Source: Candidatus Acididesulfobacter guangdongensis (GTDB lineage: Bacteria; SZUA-79; Acidulodesulfobacterales; Acidulodesulfobacteraceae). From it: a stretch of DNA of 64,000 nucleotides. Each line of letters begins with the position of its first letter. Within the stretch, counting starts at the first letter, position 1. A program made the translations under genes and the position numbers. The stretch is taken from the NCBI GenBank assembly GCA_004195045.1, contig SGBC01000002.1, forward strand, positions 1 to 64,000, read 5' to 3'. Positions 51,065-60,100 of the stretch are shown in pieces. The notes beneath the pieces were generated by a model. That model had not been told where the DNA came from and did no database searches. It saw nothing but the letters and a program-made list of their open reading frames with translations.

Positions 51065-52891
51065 ATGAATTTAGGAACAGTAGATATATTAAACCTATTT
51101 ATAAATCGATTGGCATTAGGATTTATGGCAATCGCATTTATATCTCACTACATAGGGATATTTAAAAAAAACGACAGGTATTTCAGGCTTGCAAAGCCGT
51201 TAATACTTGTATCGTTGATAATTGGTACAATACAGACGATTGTTTATTTCTATTTCTTAAGCATGCTTAGAAACGGTATACCAAATTTTTGGATACTTAT
51301 GAGCAAATTGCAGCCTGGAGTTATAGGATACTCAATGGATTTTCTGCTGCTGTTTTTAGTTTTGGGAGCAATATACTATGCGGGTTTTAATTCTAACCCG
51401 CAGCAAGGCAAACAGGGCTGGAATATTTTTATAGGAATATTGGCATTCGTTGCAGGATACGCTTCGGACGTTTTTTATACAATCACTGAAAGTTACACAA
51501 TGGGTCCTACGCCTAAAACTGCCATAAGAACACCAATGTCAATACTGCTGTCTATCGAAAAAAATATTCAGCTTTTTGCGCTATCCGCTGCAGTTCTTGC
51601 AATTTATGCAGCAATTAGATATATCCTTTCTTCTAAGAAAGAAGACAAAGAATTTTACGATTGGATGGGTTCTTTCGCAAGCATAATAACCGTAATGTTT
51701 TTGGTAGCATATCCTATTGTCTATTTTGGATGGTTTAAACATTATAGAGCTACTTCCAGTCATGGATTTAACAGAATTATGCTTGGGAAATATCAGTGGA
51801 TAATGTACGATTTCTTAGAATCGTTCGGAGGAGCATTGATTCTGAACTTTATTTATATGCTGTGGAAATTAATAAACGGAAGAGACAAGAGCAAGCCCAC
51901 CGTATCAGTAGGTTTGATTGGTTTTTTTATTATAGTCGCTATTGTTGCATTGGGATTTGGAGCTCTGCCTCTTTCTATAGGTGTTTTAGGTAATATGCAG
52001 CCGGTTAAATATTTAGCCCTTGCAGGATTATTCATAACAGGATTTATGACTTTAGGTTATTATCTTAAAGATTTAACGCCAAATTTTAAGTTCGGAACTA
52101 TTTCAAAAATACCGCAATTGTTCCTTATTGCAGGCGGATTATTAGTCGCCTTTAACGTTCCGCTTATGGGCTATATGAAGATAATGGCTAGAGGCAAAGA
52201 CAGAATAATTTATCAGACGATGAATCTTAACGGAACGAAATACGTTGCTCCAGTTGTATATCCATGGCCGGTAAAAAAAGGATATGGAATATTGCACGAT
52301 AAGTGCGTAATATGTCATACCTTGAACAGGGTTGAACGATATAACGGCAAGGCATACGGTCCGTTTAAGCATCTTGTTGAACACCAGATGAGAATAGTAA
52401 ACGGCTGTCCTATTACGTTGGCAGAAGCTAAGGAAGTCGTGCATTATTTAGATTCTTTAAACATTATTGCTTATAATCAGCATCTTGAGAAAGAACATAA
52501 AAAATGGACTCCGCCAGCATCTTTGCCATGGGGCAAACCTGCTTCATCGACAACGGCAAAGGCTAAGAAATCAACAAAAAAAGTAAAAGCAGCGTCTAAA
52601 GCAAAGGCTGCCGTGAAAGTTGCGTCAGTGTCAAACGGAGCTGTTTTAAAAACCGCTGCAATGAAAATCATTGATGCTCAAGGATGCTTAGGATGTCATA
52701 CAATAGACGGTAAAGGCGGTGCGGTTGGACCTAATTTATCGCAGGAAGGCAGCAGGGGCCATAGTGTGCACTGGATTGAGGTGCAAATCCAGACGCCAAG
52801 AGTTCATGACCCGTCATCGATAATGCCAGACCATCATTTGAATCCGGCACAATTGAAAACTGTAGCAACATATATAGATTCGCTAAAATAA
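51065..52891 (+). CDS. Polytopic dihaem c-type cytochrome, bd-oxidase-like membrane part
   Basis: This 608-residue protein begins with about nine transmembrane helices (to residue 390), starting INRLALGFMAIAFISHYIGIF, which recalls subunit I of the cytochrome bd superfamily. Then follow two c-haem motifs, C414-x2-C417-H and C541-x2-C544-H in GCLGCHTIDGKGGAVGPNLS, with a methionine-containing PDHHLNPAQ region after the second. An Ala/Lys-rich linker (about 490-520) joins them. Being in the Rieske/cytochrome b operon, it probably takes the place of cytochrome c1. It may receive electrons from the Rieske protein; whether the membrane part binds b haem or quinol is unknown. AGAGGAG precedes the ATG. 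Confidence 0.82.
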   Translation: MNLGTVDILNLFINRLALGFMAIAFISHYIGIFKKNDRYFRLAKPLILVSLIIGTIQTIVYFYFLSMLRNGIPNFWILMSKLQPGVIGYSMDFLLLFLVLGAIYYAGFNSNPQQGKQGWNIFIGILAFVAGYASDVFYTITESYTMGPTPKTAIRTPMSILLSIEKNIQLFALSAAVLAIYAAIRYILSSKKEDKEFYDWMGSFASIITVMFLVAYPIVYFGWFKHYRATSSHGFNRIMLGKYQWIMYDFLESFGGALILNFIYMLWKLINGRDKSKPTVSVGLIGFFIIVAIVALGFGALPLSIGVLGNMQPVKYLALAGLFITGFMTLGYYLKDLTPNFKFGTISKIPQLFLIAGGLLVAFNVPLMGYMKIMARGKDRIIYQTMNLNGTKYVAPVVYPWPVKKGYGILHDKCVICHTLNRVERYNGKAYGPFKHLVEHQMRIVNGCPITLAEAKEVVHYLDSLNIIAYNQHLEKEHKKWTPPASLPWGKPASSTTAKAKKSTKKVKAASKAKAAVKVASVSNGAVLKTAAMKIIDAQGCLGCHTIDGKGGAVGPNLSQEGSRGHSVHWIEVQIQTPRVHDPSSIMPDHHLNPAQLKTVATYIDSLK

Positions 52892-53012
52892 AAATCTAAA
52901 TATAGGAATGCATAGTTTAAATATTGCGTGCATGGTAAAATGTATGCGGCATGATTATTTAACAGTTATGTTTCGCTGTTTAAATCGTTGTTTATTCCTT
53001 TGATTCAAAATC

Positions 53013-53054
53013 AAAATAGGCATTTACTTAAAATAAAGTAAATGCCTATTTTTT
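53013..53054 (+). terminator. Terminator after the cytochrome operon
   Basis: AAATAGGCATTTACTT pairs with AAGTAAATGCCTATTT over a short AT loop and ends in TTTTTT. It separates the cytochrome genes from the atp genes and, being preceded by AAAA, could work in both directions. Confidence 0.9.
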
Positions 53055-53120
53055 AATAATTTGTCTGGATAAAGAGATAGGCAAAATATCTGTTAATAGA
53101 AAATAATAGGAATATAATAA

Positions 53121-53336
53121 ATGGATAAACAGTTTATAAAACAAATAACCAGAATGAGTTCATTAGGTTTAAACGTTATAATTTCTTCCGTTATAGGATT
53201 TGCCATAGGATACTATTTAGATAAATATACAGGGTATGTTTATCTATTTGTAATTATTTTCACTTTAATCGGATTCATTGCTGGAATTTATGAAATTTAT
53301 AAACAAATTAAAAAAGAACTTAACACAAAAATATGA
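53121..53336 (+). CDS. AtpZ/AtpQ-like ATP synthase accessory protein
   Basis: This 71-residue protein has two membrane helices (about 15-35 and 40-62) in the pattern GLNVIISSVIGFAIGYYLDKYTG...FIAGIYEIYK, typical of the AtpZ/AtpI-like F0F1 gene-1 family. Members assist Mg uptake or c-ring assembly. It heads a cluster atpZ-atpI-atpB-atpE. Its end overlaps the next gene by 47 bases. Confidence 0.8.
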   Translation: MDKQFIKQITRMSSLGLNVIISSVIGFAIGYYLDKYTGYVYLFVIIFTLIGFIAGIYEIYKQIKKELNTKI

Positions 53337-53712
53337 AAATTATAAAAAAATAGCATCGCTAATAAATACTCCTTTCCTGGTCGGTATAATAATTTTTTTT
53401 ATAATTAGTTTATTTATAGCAGTTTCAATTAAAAATTTAAATTTTATACTAAATATATTTATCGGATTGCTAATAGCTTTTGTTTTTTATGCAGATATGG
53501 GTTTATATGTTTCTAAACATATTGAAAAGAAAAATTTAAATCCTGCTATGCTCATTATTAATTTAATAAAAAACTTGCTCTTAATAACTTTTTTTTTTAT
53601 AATAACATATAAATTGATTAATTATAATTATATTGGAGTTTCTATAGGCTTCACTATAATGCCTTTGTCGGTTTTTTTAGCATTGGTTTTGCATCTGATT
53701 AATAACGACTAA
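53290..53712 (+). CDS. ATP synthase subunit I-like protein (AtpI)
   Basis: The 140-residue protein has four predicted membrane helices and is placed between AtpZ and subunit a, the usual position for AtpI, which helps assemble the c-ring. Sequence similarity is weak; KHIEKKNLNPAMLIINLIKN between helices two and three fits the family. I use the ATG at 53290 inside the previous gene; a TTG 12 bases earlier is also possible. Confidence 0.7.
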   Translation: MKFINKLKKNLTQKYENYKKIASLINTPFLVGIIIFFIISLFIAVSIKNLNFILNIFIGLLIAFVFYADMGLYVSKHIEKKNLNPAMLIINLIKNLLLITFFFIITYKLINYNYIGVSIGFTIMPLSVFLALVLHLINND

Positions 53713-53888
53713 AGAATGGCTAAACTAAAGAATGACAAAAAATGGATAGATAGCTTAAATAAAAATATTTATCATTTATTTATTATATGTATTATATAGC
53801 TATATATAATATTGCTGCATAATATAACAAATTGTGTGAATTAAATATATAAATAATTATATAGTTAGCAAATTATGAGGTTCAATAT

Positions 53889-54557
53889 ATGTTAAAAGCG
53901 CCAATTCTGATTAATATTCCGGGAATACCTATTTACTGGACTATGACTGTTATTGTAATGATTATAATTCTTTCAGTTGCTTTCATTGTTGGAAAAAGCA
54001 TGAAAGTCGTTCCCGGCGCCGTTCAAAGTTTTTTTGAACTTATCATTATCATGACGGAATATTTTCTTAGAGAAATAATCGGCGATGAAGGCGCAATGTA
54101 TTTGCCGCTGATTGCTTCATTTGCTATTTTTATTTTATTTTCTAATCTGCTCGGCAGTATTCCCGGGTTTACTTCTCCTACGGCAACAATTGATACTACT
54201 GCTACATTAGCGTTGATAGTATTTGTGTTATCTCATTTTATGGGCGCAAAAAAGCACGGTTTTAAATATCTGAAAAAATTTTTAGGTCCGTTAATAGTTT
54301 TAGCGCCTATTATGATAATAATAGAAGTTATGTCGGCGCTTTCAAGACCCTTTTCGCACGCGCTGCGACTATTTGCTAATATATTTGCCGAAGAATTTAT
54401 GGTGACGGTTTTATTATTTTTGCTTCCATGGGTAGTTCCGGCTATAATGATGTATATGCAAATTTTTACAGATTTCATGCAGGCTTTTGTTTTTTATCTT
54501 TTAGCAATAATTTATATAGCGCTTTCTTTAGAATCGGATGAGATGGAAGAGGTTTAG
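53889..54557 (+). CDS. atpB: ATP synthase F0 subunit a
   Basis: Subunit a forms the proton half-channels facing the c-ring. The 222-residue protein has five to six helices and the essential arginine in SHALRLFANIFAEE, followed by FLLAIIYIALSLE-like helix ends (TDFMQAFVFYLLAIIYI). Length is typical of a short bacterial form. A TGAGG site lies before the ATG. Subunit c follows 66 bp later. Confidence 0.94.
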   Translation: MLKAPILINIPGIPIYWTMTVIVMIIILSVAFIVGKSMKVVPGAVQSFFELIIIMTEYFLREIIGDEGAMYLPLIASFAIFILFSNLLGSIPGFTSPTATIDTTATLALIVFVLSHFMGAKKHGFKYLKKFLGPLIVLAPIMIIIEVMSALSRPFSHALRLFANIFAEEFMVTVLLFLLPWVVPAIMMYMQIFTDFMQAFVFYLLAIIYIALSLESDEMEEV

Positions 54558-54623
54558 CGTTTTATAGCTTAATATATATAACTTAATAAATTAATTTAAA
54601 AATAATATTGTATTGGAGGAGAA

Positions 54624-55022
54624 ATGTTTAAAGCTTTTTCTGTTTTAGTCGCTTTCGCACTTGTAATGTTTGAAAGCGCAAAGGTTTTTGCGGCAAATAT
54701 AGCAGGTAGCACTACGGTATCCGCAGTTCATGCGGTTGTTTCTTCACATGGGGATATCATGTCTAAAAGTTTATTTTTTGGGCTGTCTGCTCTTGGTGGA
54801 GGTTTGGCTATAGGTTTAGGTGTTATTGGAGCAGGCGTAGGTATGGGAAGCGCAGTCAGAGGAGCATTGGAATCTATGGGAAGAAATCCTGCAATGGAAA
54901 AGAAACTTATCGTATGGATGATTACCGGTATGGCAATCATGGAATCGTTAGCTTTGTACGCGCTATTAATTACATTTATTTTATTTTATGCAAATCCGTT
55001 CAAAGCAATAATTTTAAAATAA
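54624..55022 (+). CDS. atpE: ATP synthase F0 subunit c, with N-terminal extension
   Basis: Subunit c forms the rotor ring. The 132-residue protein has the two-helix hairpin: GLAIGLGVIGAGVGMGSAVRGALESMGRNP and ITGMAIMESLALYALLITFILFYANP, with the ion-binding glutamate in MESLALY. The helix-one glutamine of Na+-dependent rings is methionine here and the threonine after the Ser is leucine, so protons are the likely ion. About 50 extra N-terminal residues start with a signal-like FSVLVAFALVMFESAKVFAA, suggesting processing. No b, delta or F1 genes follow; they must lie elsewhere. Confidence 0.94.
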   Translation: MFKAFSVLVAFALVMFESAKVFAANIAGSTTVSAVHAVVSSHGDIMSKSLFFGLSALGGGLAIGLGVIGAGVGMGSAVRGALESMGRNPAMEKKLIVWMITGMAIMESLALYALLITFILFYANPFKAIILK

Positions 55023-55087
55023 GTTGATACATAAATATATCTAAAAAGCTAAGTACAAACTATTATTGAGTTTCAACATTTTGTTTT

Positions 55088-55126
55088 AAGCTGCCGTTCA
55101 TAACTTTATGAACGGCAGCTTTTTTA
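55088..55126 (+). terminator. Terminator of the atp cluster
   Basis: AAGCTGCCGTTCATAA and TTATGAACGGCAGCTT form a perfect 16-bp stem ending in a T-run, 65 bases after atpE. Confidence 0.93.
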
Positions 55127-55328
55127 TTTTTAATATATGCAATTAATTATGTAATATGTAATTATTTATCACCACTTTTATTATTCTAAAATTAATTATA
55201 ACCCTTTGATATTATAATATCTTATTTTTTATTTTGTAGTCCCCGTAGGCATTTTTATGCCCATAAATATAATAATATCAATATGGTGCAAGTAATTATT
55301 GTAAAGTTAGGTTAAATAATCAGAGTCA

Positions 55329-57701
55329 TCAGCTTATTAATTTTTTCATCAGCGGAAATTTTATAAAATCTAATATAACCATATAAATGAATGTGCCAAA
55401 CAACAGGCTTGCGATGTATATTAGAGAAATAGGCGCCATTAAGATACCGAAATATGCCATAAGTGTAACCGCGATTAAATCACCCAATGTAGCGAGCATC
55501 AAATAAGTGCCGGGACGGGATTTATAAAAATGCCTTCTTTCTCTAACCAGATAAACCGTTGCCTGACCGCTGAATACAAGTGCAAGAAAGACCAGGGTTT
55601 GAATCTTTGGTAGAGATAAATTCAAAACATCTGCACCTATAATATATACTAAGAATGAATAAATAAGCCACGCACCTGCGATAATCAGCGAAGCGGTTAC
55701 AATCAGTTTGATATGCCATTTATCAGGTTTATTTGAATATATAACGTTATCTTCTGCCAACGACATTGTTACAAAATCATTTGCAAATATTAGAATCAGT
55801 ATGAGAGTCGGGGTTGTTACAAATACTCCAAAAATTAATAAACCAAGACTTAGAAAAAAAGCAACCTGAAACGTTTTAGATATTTTATTTAAAGTATAAG
55901 TCAGCATTCTCTGATAAACCATTCTGCCGTCTTTTACGGCATCTACTATATTTTCCAGTCCGGGCTTTGTTAAAATTAAGCTTGCAGACGCTTTTGCAAC
56001 GTCTGTTGCATTTGACACGGCAATGCCGACTTCTGCCTGTTTTAGGGCAGGCGCATCGTTCACTCCGTCGCCCGTCATACCGGTTATTTTTTTAAGTTTT
56101 TGTAATCCCTGAACCAAATGAAACTTGTCTTCAGGGAAGACACCGGCAAAAACATCGCAGCCGGAAGGATTTTTGAAACTTTCCCGTTTGCATATATTTT
56201 GTCCGAGTCCTATTTTAGCGGCAATTGTTTTTGCCGTCAGTTCGGTATCGCCGGTTACCATTCTTACTCTAACACCAAGATCTTTAAGTTCCTGCAATAG
56301 TTGTTTCGAATCTTCTCTCGGCGGATCAGACAAACCCAAAAGACCTACGAGAGTTAATTTTTCATCATTTTCATTGCCCATAGCCACGGCAAGCACACGA
56401 AAACCGTTTGCTTCAAAATTTTTAGATTCTTTAGAAATTAATTCTGAATTATGAGCTATTTGCGATATTACAATGGGCGAACCTTTTACTACCCTGATTT
56501 TTTGTGTATCATTAAGTTTTTCGATAATTGATTCAGACCTCTTAGTCTGAGGGTCGAAAGGTATAAATTTTAATTTTTTGCCTAATTCTATAATTTTAAT
56601 TTTATTATTTTTAATATAAGAAATTATAGACATATCTATCGGGTCCTGGTCTGATTCATCAGATGCCGCCATCGCATAAGAAAAAAGTTCATTATCGCTG
56701 AATGGTTGAAAAGATTTAAAAGCTGAAAGCGTAAGAGTATTTGCCGTCAAAGTGCCGGTTTTATCGCTGCATAATTCTTCCATTGAAGCAATATCTTCGA
56801 TAGCGGAAAGATGAGTCACAAGGATACCTTTTTTAGATAATTCCAACGATGCAAGCGCTGTTGCCAAAGTAAATGTGACTGGAAGGGCAACAGGGATAGA
56901 AGCAACGAGTAAAATTAAAGCAAAAGGTAAAATTTCGCCAAAATTTAATTTATATATAAAAGCATAAATTAAAATTGCTCCCACTAAGATACCGTCAATC
57001 ATAATAAAGTACCTTACGATTTTCATAATGAGTTCTTCTAAATGGCCTTTGGTTTTAGCAGATTTAATGAGTTCCGCTGTTTTACCAAAATAGCTGTTTG
57101 CGCCGGTTGCTATAACTTTGCAGGTTGCTTCCCCTCTTTTAATTACCGAGCCGGAATAAATAGTCCCGCCCGGGTCACGATCGACAGGCTGAGATTCTCC
57201 TGTCAGAGAAGATTGGTCAACCATAACATTGCCTGATATTATTTCCGTATCTGCAGGTACTAAATCACCCATTCTTATATGAATAACATCTCCCGGTACT
57301 AACTGCTCCGCAGGTAATTTTATCCATTTATCGTCCCTTAAAACTCTTGTAATAATTTTAAGCTGCTGTTTCAACAGCTCTAATGCCTCATTTGCTTTGT
57401 TTTCTTGAGTAAAGGCAATAATGGCATTAAATAAAATTAAACCTATAATAATATATGCTTCCGCATATTTGCCTAAAATTAATTCTATTATAAATGTAAA
57501 TTCAAGCATCCACGAAACAGGACCCCAAAATTTAGAAATAAAAATAAGTAAAGCACCTTTTTTTTGTTCCTTTATCGCATTTAATCCGTATTGTTTTAAT
57601 AATTTTTCTGCTTCTTCGGATGTTAAACCTTTTATGTTTTGAACAGCATCAGATTTTAAACTTTCTGAACCGGGATTTTTTGTGATTTCATTATTAATCA
57701 T
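55329..57701 (-). CDS. P-type H+-ATPase (P3A, plasma-membrane type)
   Basis: P3A ATPases expel protons using ATP. The 790-residue protein has LTSEEAEKLLKQYGLN at the N-terminus, the TGES loop in SSLTGESQPVD, the phosphorylated D313 in CSDKTGTLT, KGSP in the nucleotide domain, and MTGDGVNDAPALKQAEVGIAV of the hinge. Ten membrane helices are expected. It resembles fungal and plant Pma-type pumps, which occur in some acidophilic or metal-exposed bacteria. It is transcribed towards the F0 genes. The presence of both systems suggests active pH homeostasis. Confidence 0.93.
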   Translation of the reverse strand: MINNEITKNPGSESLKSDAVQNIKGLTSEEAEKLLKQYGLNAIKEQKKGALLIFISKFWGPVSWMLEFTFIIELILGKYAEAYIIIGLILFNAIIAFTQENKANEALELLKQQLKIITRVLRDDKWIKLPAEQLVPGDVIHIRMGDLVPADTEIISGNVMVDQSSLTGESQPVDRDPGGTIYSGSVIKRGEATCKVIATGANSYFGKTAELIKSAKTKGHLEELIMKIVRYFIMIDGILVGAILIYAFIYKLNFGEILPFALILLVASIPVALPVTFTLATALASLELSKKGILVTHLSAIEDIASMEELCSDKTGTLTANTLTLSAFKSFQPFSDNELFSYAMAASDESDQDPIDMSIISYIKNNKIKIIELGKKLKFIPFDPQTKRSESIIEKLNDTQKIRVVKGSPIVISQIAHNSELISKESKNFEANGFRVLAVAMGNENDEKLTLVGLLGLSDPPREDSKQLLQELKDLGVRVRMVTGDTELTAKTIAAKIGLGQNICKRESFKNPSGCDVFAGVFPEDKFHLVQGLQKLKKITGMTGDGVNDAPALKQAEVGIAVSNATDVAKASASLILTKPGLENIVDAVKDGRMVYQRMLTYTLNKISKTFQVAFFLSLGLLIFGVFVTTPTLILILIFANDFVTMSLAEDNVIYSNKPDKWHIKLIVTASLIIAGAWLIYSFLVYIIGADVLNLSLPKIQTLVFLALVFSGQATVYLVRERRHFYKSRPGTYLMLATLGDLIAVTLMAYFGILMAPISLIYIASLLFGTFIYMVILDFIKFPLMKKLIS

Positions 57702-58029
57702 ATATATGCCCTCATTTCAAAAAAATATGAAAAGGTTATTAATTGAAAAAACTAAATTTGCTATTTAAAGCTGCTTACCGCAATGATGTTTTCGTTATGC
57801 GTAAAAAAATTTAAATAAATATAAATTAAATATTAATTTCCTGAAATTTATCCGATAAAATGGTAAAATATACAAATATATAGGAATAAAAATATGAATA
57901 AACTTTAACAAAATAAAATATTCACATACTTTTAATATAATTATAGCACAAATTTCACTTTTTTTGACTATTTAGGTAAATAAATGTAATTTAATCAATT
58001 ATTATTGTTATCATTATGGAGGTAATGCT
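57702..58029. other. Divergent intergenic region between the H+-ATPase and alcohol dehydrogenase
   Basis: This 328-bp gap is AT-rich. On the plus strand TTGACT (57964-57969) and TAATTT (57987-57992) with 17 bp between could be the alcohol dehydrogenase promoter, and TGGAGG lies before 58030. A region rich in TTT near 57950-57965 has no clear dyad. The ATPase promoter is not evident. Confidence 0.4.
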
Positions 58030-59196
58030 ATGTCTTTCTCTTTTAGATTTTTTAATCCGGTGAGAATTAATTTCGGAGTTAATTCATTGCAGGATGCGGG
58101 TAAAATGTCCAGAAAATATGGTAAGAATGCGCTAATTGTAACCGGAAAATCGTCAATGCATAAATCCGGCGTACTTGACAAACTTATTGATATTTTGCAA
58201 AAATCGGATGTACGTTCAATTGTATTTTCAGATATTACACCAAACCCGACAGTCAGTGAAATAGATGCTGCAGCGGCAATAGCCAGAACAAATCATATAG
58301 ATTTAATTATAGGTTTAGGCGGCGGAAGCGCGCTTGATTCAGCTAAAGCTATTGCAGTAGCTGCAAAGGGAGACAGAAGCGTCTGGGAATATCTAAAAAT
58401 TGAGCCGGAAAGCGCTCTGCCTGTTATAACGATAGTTTCTACCTCTGGAACAGGGTCGGAGGTAAACAGATTTTCAGTTATGACCAATGCAAAAACAGGG
58501 GAAAAGCCAGGATTTGGATATGAATGTATGTACCCGAAAGAAGCTATTATTGACCCGGTTATTATGCAATCAATGCCTGCATATGTTACGGCGACGACCG
58601 GTTTTGATGTTTTTGTTCATTCGTTAGAAGCGTATACAGGGAGAATAAGCAATCCAATCGCTGACAGTTATTGCGAAAAGGCATTTGCTCTTTTAAAAGA
58701 GAGTTTAGTTACGGCTTATAATGAACCTGAAAATATTAAAGCAAGGACTGATATGGCAGCGGCTTCAGCTTTAGCAGGTTTAGCGATAGATTCTGCAGGA
58801 GTAGGCATAATACATGCGCTTGAGCATCCTGTATCCGGTAATTTTCCAAATATTGCTCATGGAGCAGGTTTAGCTGCTTTAACCGTCGAATCTATGAAAC
58901 TGAACATCAATGATAAAACTGCAAAAGAAAAATATGCCAGAGCAGCGCATATATTTGGCAAAATTAAAGGCAATAAAACTGAGGGTGATATGGCTTATGA
59001 ATTGATTGAAACCGTTAAGAAAATGCTAAAGGATGTAAATTTAAACGTAAGCCTTGAAGGCTTAAAAGTGAGCGAAGATAAATTAGAAAAAATCGCAAAA
59101 GAAGCTTTTACGACTATGGATTTTGCAGTTTTAAACAACCCTGTGCAAGTTGATGAAAATGGCGCACTGAAACTGCTTAAAGATTCCTTTAAATAA
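58030..59196 (+). CDS. Iron-containing alcohol dehydrogenase
   Basis: This group III dehydrogenase oxidises alcohols or reduces aldehydes with NAD(P). The 388-residue protein has GLGGGSALDSAKAIA for nucleotide binding, PTTxGTGSE-like VSTSGTGSEVNRF, and metal ligands in TTGFDVFVHSLEAY and GIIHALEHPVSGNFPNIAHGAGLA. Length is normal. Homologues act on butanol, methanol or lactaldehyde, and its substrate is not readable. It is transcribed alone. Confidence 0.93.
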   Translation: MSFSFRFFNPVRINFGVNSLQDAGKMSRKYGKNALIVTGKSSMHKSGVLDKLIDILQKSDVRSIVFSDITPNPTVSEIDAAAAIARTNHIDLIIGLGGGSALDSAKAIAVAAKGDRSVWEYLKIEPESALPVITIVSTSGTGSEVNRFSVMTNAKTGEKPGFGYECMYPKEAIIDPVIMQSMPAYVTATTGFDVFVHSLEAYTGRISNPIADSYCEKAFALLKESLVTAYNEPENIKARTDMAAASALAGLAIDSAGVGIIHALEHPVSGNFPNIAHGAGLAALTVESMKLNINDKTAKEKYARAAHIFGKIKGNKTEGDMAYELIETVKKMLKDVNLNVSLEGLKVSEDKLEKIAKEAFTTMDFAVLNNPVQVDENGALKLLKDSFK

Positions 59197-59427
59197 TGAC
59201 GCAGAGATTTATCTATAGTCCGAAGCATTATCTCATAGCTATTATTTTATTCTTAAAAATTAGATATAAAAATAGCAAAAATTATATTTAGAAATAGCAA
59301 AATCAGAGAACATTTTTATTAATTTTATAAACAAGTATTAATTTCAAAAAATTAAAAATAAATAAATATAATAAGATATCAAAGATAGATATTGGCAGAT
59401 ATTTGCCGACATTTGTATAGATAAATA

Positions 59428-59456
59428 TTGACAAATGCTTGTATATATAATAAAAT
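59428..59456 (+). promoter_or_regulatory. Near-consensus sigma70 promoter of the dsrE-tetR unit
   Basis: TTGACA (59428-59433) and TAAAAT (59451-59456) are 17 bp apart, the best promoter in the window. The following dyad at 59457-59475 suggests repressor control. Confidence 0.75.
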
Positions 59457-59475
59457 ACAAACCAGTCGGTATTGT
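59457..59475 (+). promoter_or_regulatory. Candidate TetR operator
   Basis: ACAAACC and GGTATTGT flank AGTC to form an imperfect dyad, directly over the expected transcription start. ACCnnnnGGT cores with flanking AC/GT are common in TetR-family sites, and a TetR gene lies 600 bp downstream in the same unit. Direct evidence is the sequence symmetry only. Confidence 0.5.
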
Positions 59476-59671
59476 CTATTATTAATATTGAGAGCATTTA
59501 TATTTTTAAGGGATTGTAAATAATATTTTAGTAATTTTCTTGCAACTCTGATAAATAAATATACAGGTTTTGCATTTCATATTGAGTGGTTTCATAGCCG
59601 GCAGATATAAGTTTATAGTATAAGTTTAGAAATAGAAAAGAAGTATAACTTAATTAAAAGGAGGCATTAAA

Positions 59672-60022
59672 ATGGCAAAAGCAAAAGCATTAATTATTAT
59701 TTTGTCCGGCAGCGATAATCCTGTCAAAGTAAAGCTTGGTTTAAATGTTGCATGGAGAACTAAAAACAGCGGTGCATTTGAGGACGTGAAGTTGATTTTT
59801 TTCGGACCGGGAGAAGAATTTATTGCCAAAACAGAAGATAAGGAAATCATAGAAGCTTATGAGCAGGTTTTGAGCAATAATATAATCCCGCAGGCATGCG
59901 TAGCCGTTGCGGACGGCTACGGGGTCAGCAAAATTCTGATTGATAAAAAAGTTGAATTAGTGCACGCCGGACAGGCAATTGCGCAAATTATGTCAGAAGG
60001 ATATCAGCCGTTGACTTTTTAA
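59672..60022 (+). CDS. DsrE-like protein
   Basis: This 116-residue protein of the DsrE fold starts AKALIIILSGSDNPVKVKLGLNVAWRTKNSGAFEDVKLIFFGPGEEFIA in family style, with a single cysteine C76 in IPQACVAVADGYG at about the sulfur-carrier position. It ends GYQPLTF. A strong GGAGG precedes it. It is the first gene in a unit with a TetR regulator, so it may be induced by a small molecule that the regulator senses. Function is unknown; a sulfur-carrier or small redox role is likely. It is only distantly like the other DsrE protein at 30.7 kb. Confidence 0.8.
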   Translation: MAKAKALIIILSGSDNPVKVKLGLNVAWRTKNSGAFEDVKLIFFGPGEEFIAKTEDKEIIEAYEQVLSNNIIPQACVAVADGYGVSKILIDKKVELVHAGQAIAQIMSEGYQPLTF

Positions 60023-60100
60023 TCGGACTGTAATATATTACTTTTGTTCTAAAATAATAAAGTAAATTTTGCTGAACTGACAGCACAAGAATAACTAAAC

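Larger units (their letters stand above)
59197..59671. other. Intergenic region with a strong promoter and a long leader
   Basis: This 475-bp gap contains the promoter/operator at 59428-59475 and then about 200 nt of predicted 5' leader before the AAAGGAGG of the DsrE gene. The leader has no T-rich hairpin. The first 230 bases hold nothing I can call. Confidence 0.5.

Noticed and set aside
54624-55022. Sodium-driven ATP synthase c-ring
   Set aside because: The glutamine and threonine of the Na+ site are replaced by Met and Leu, which favours protons.
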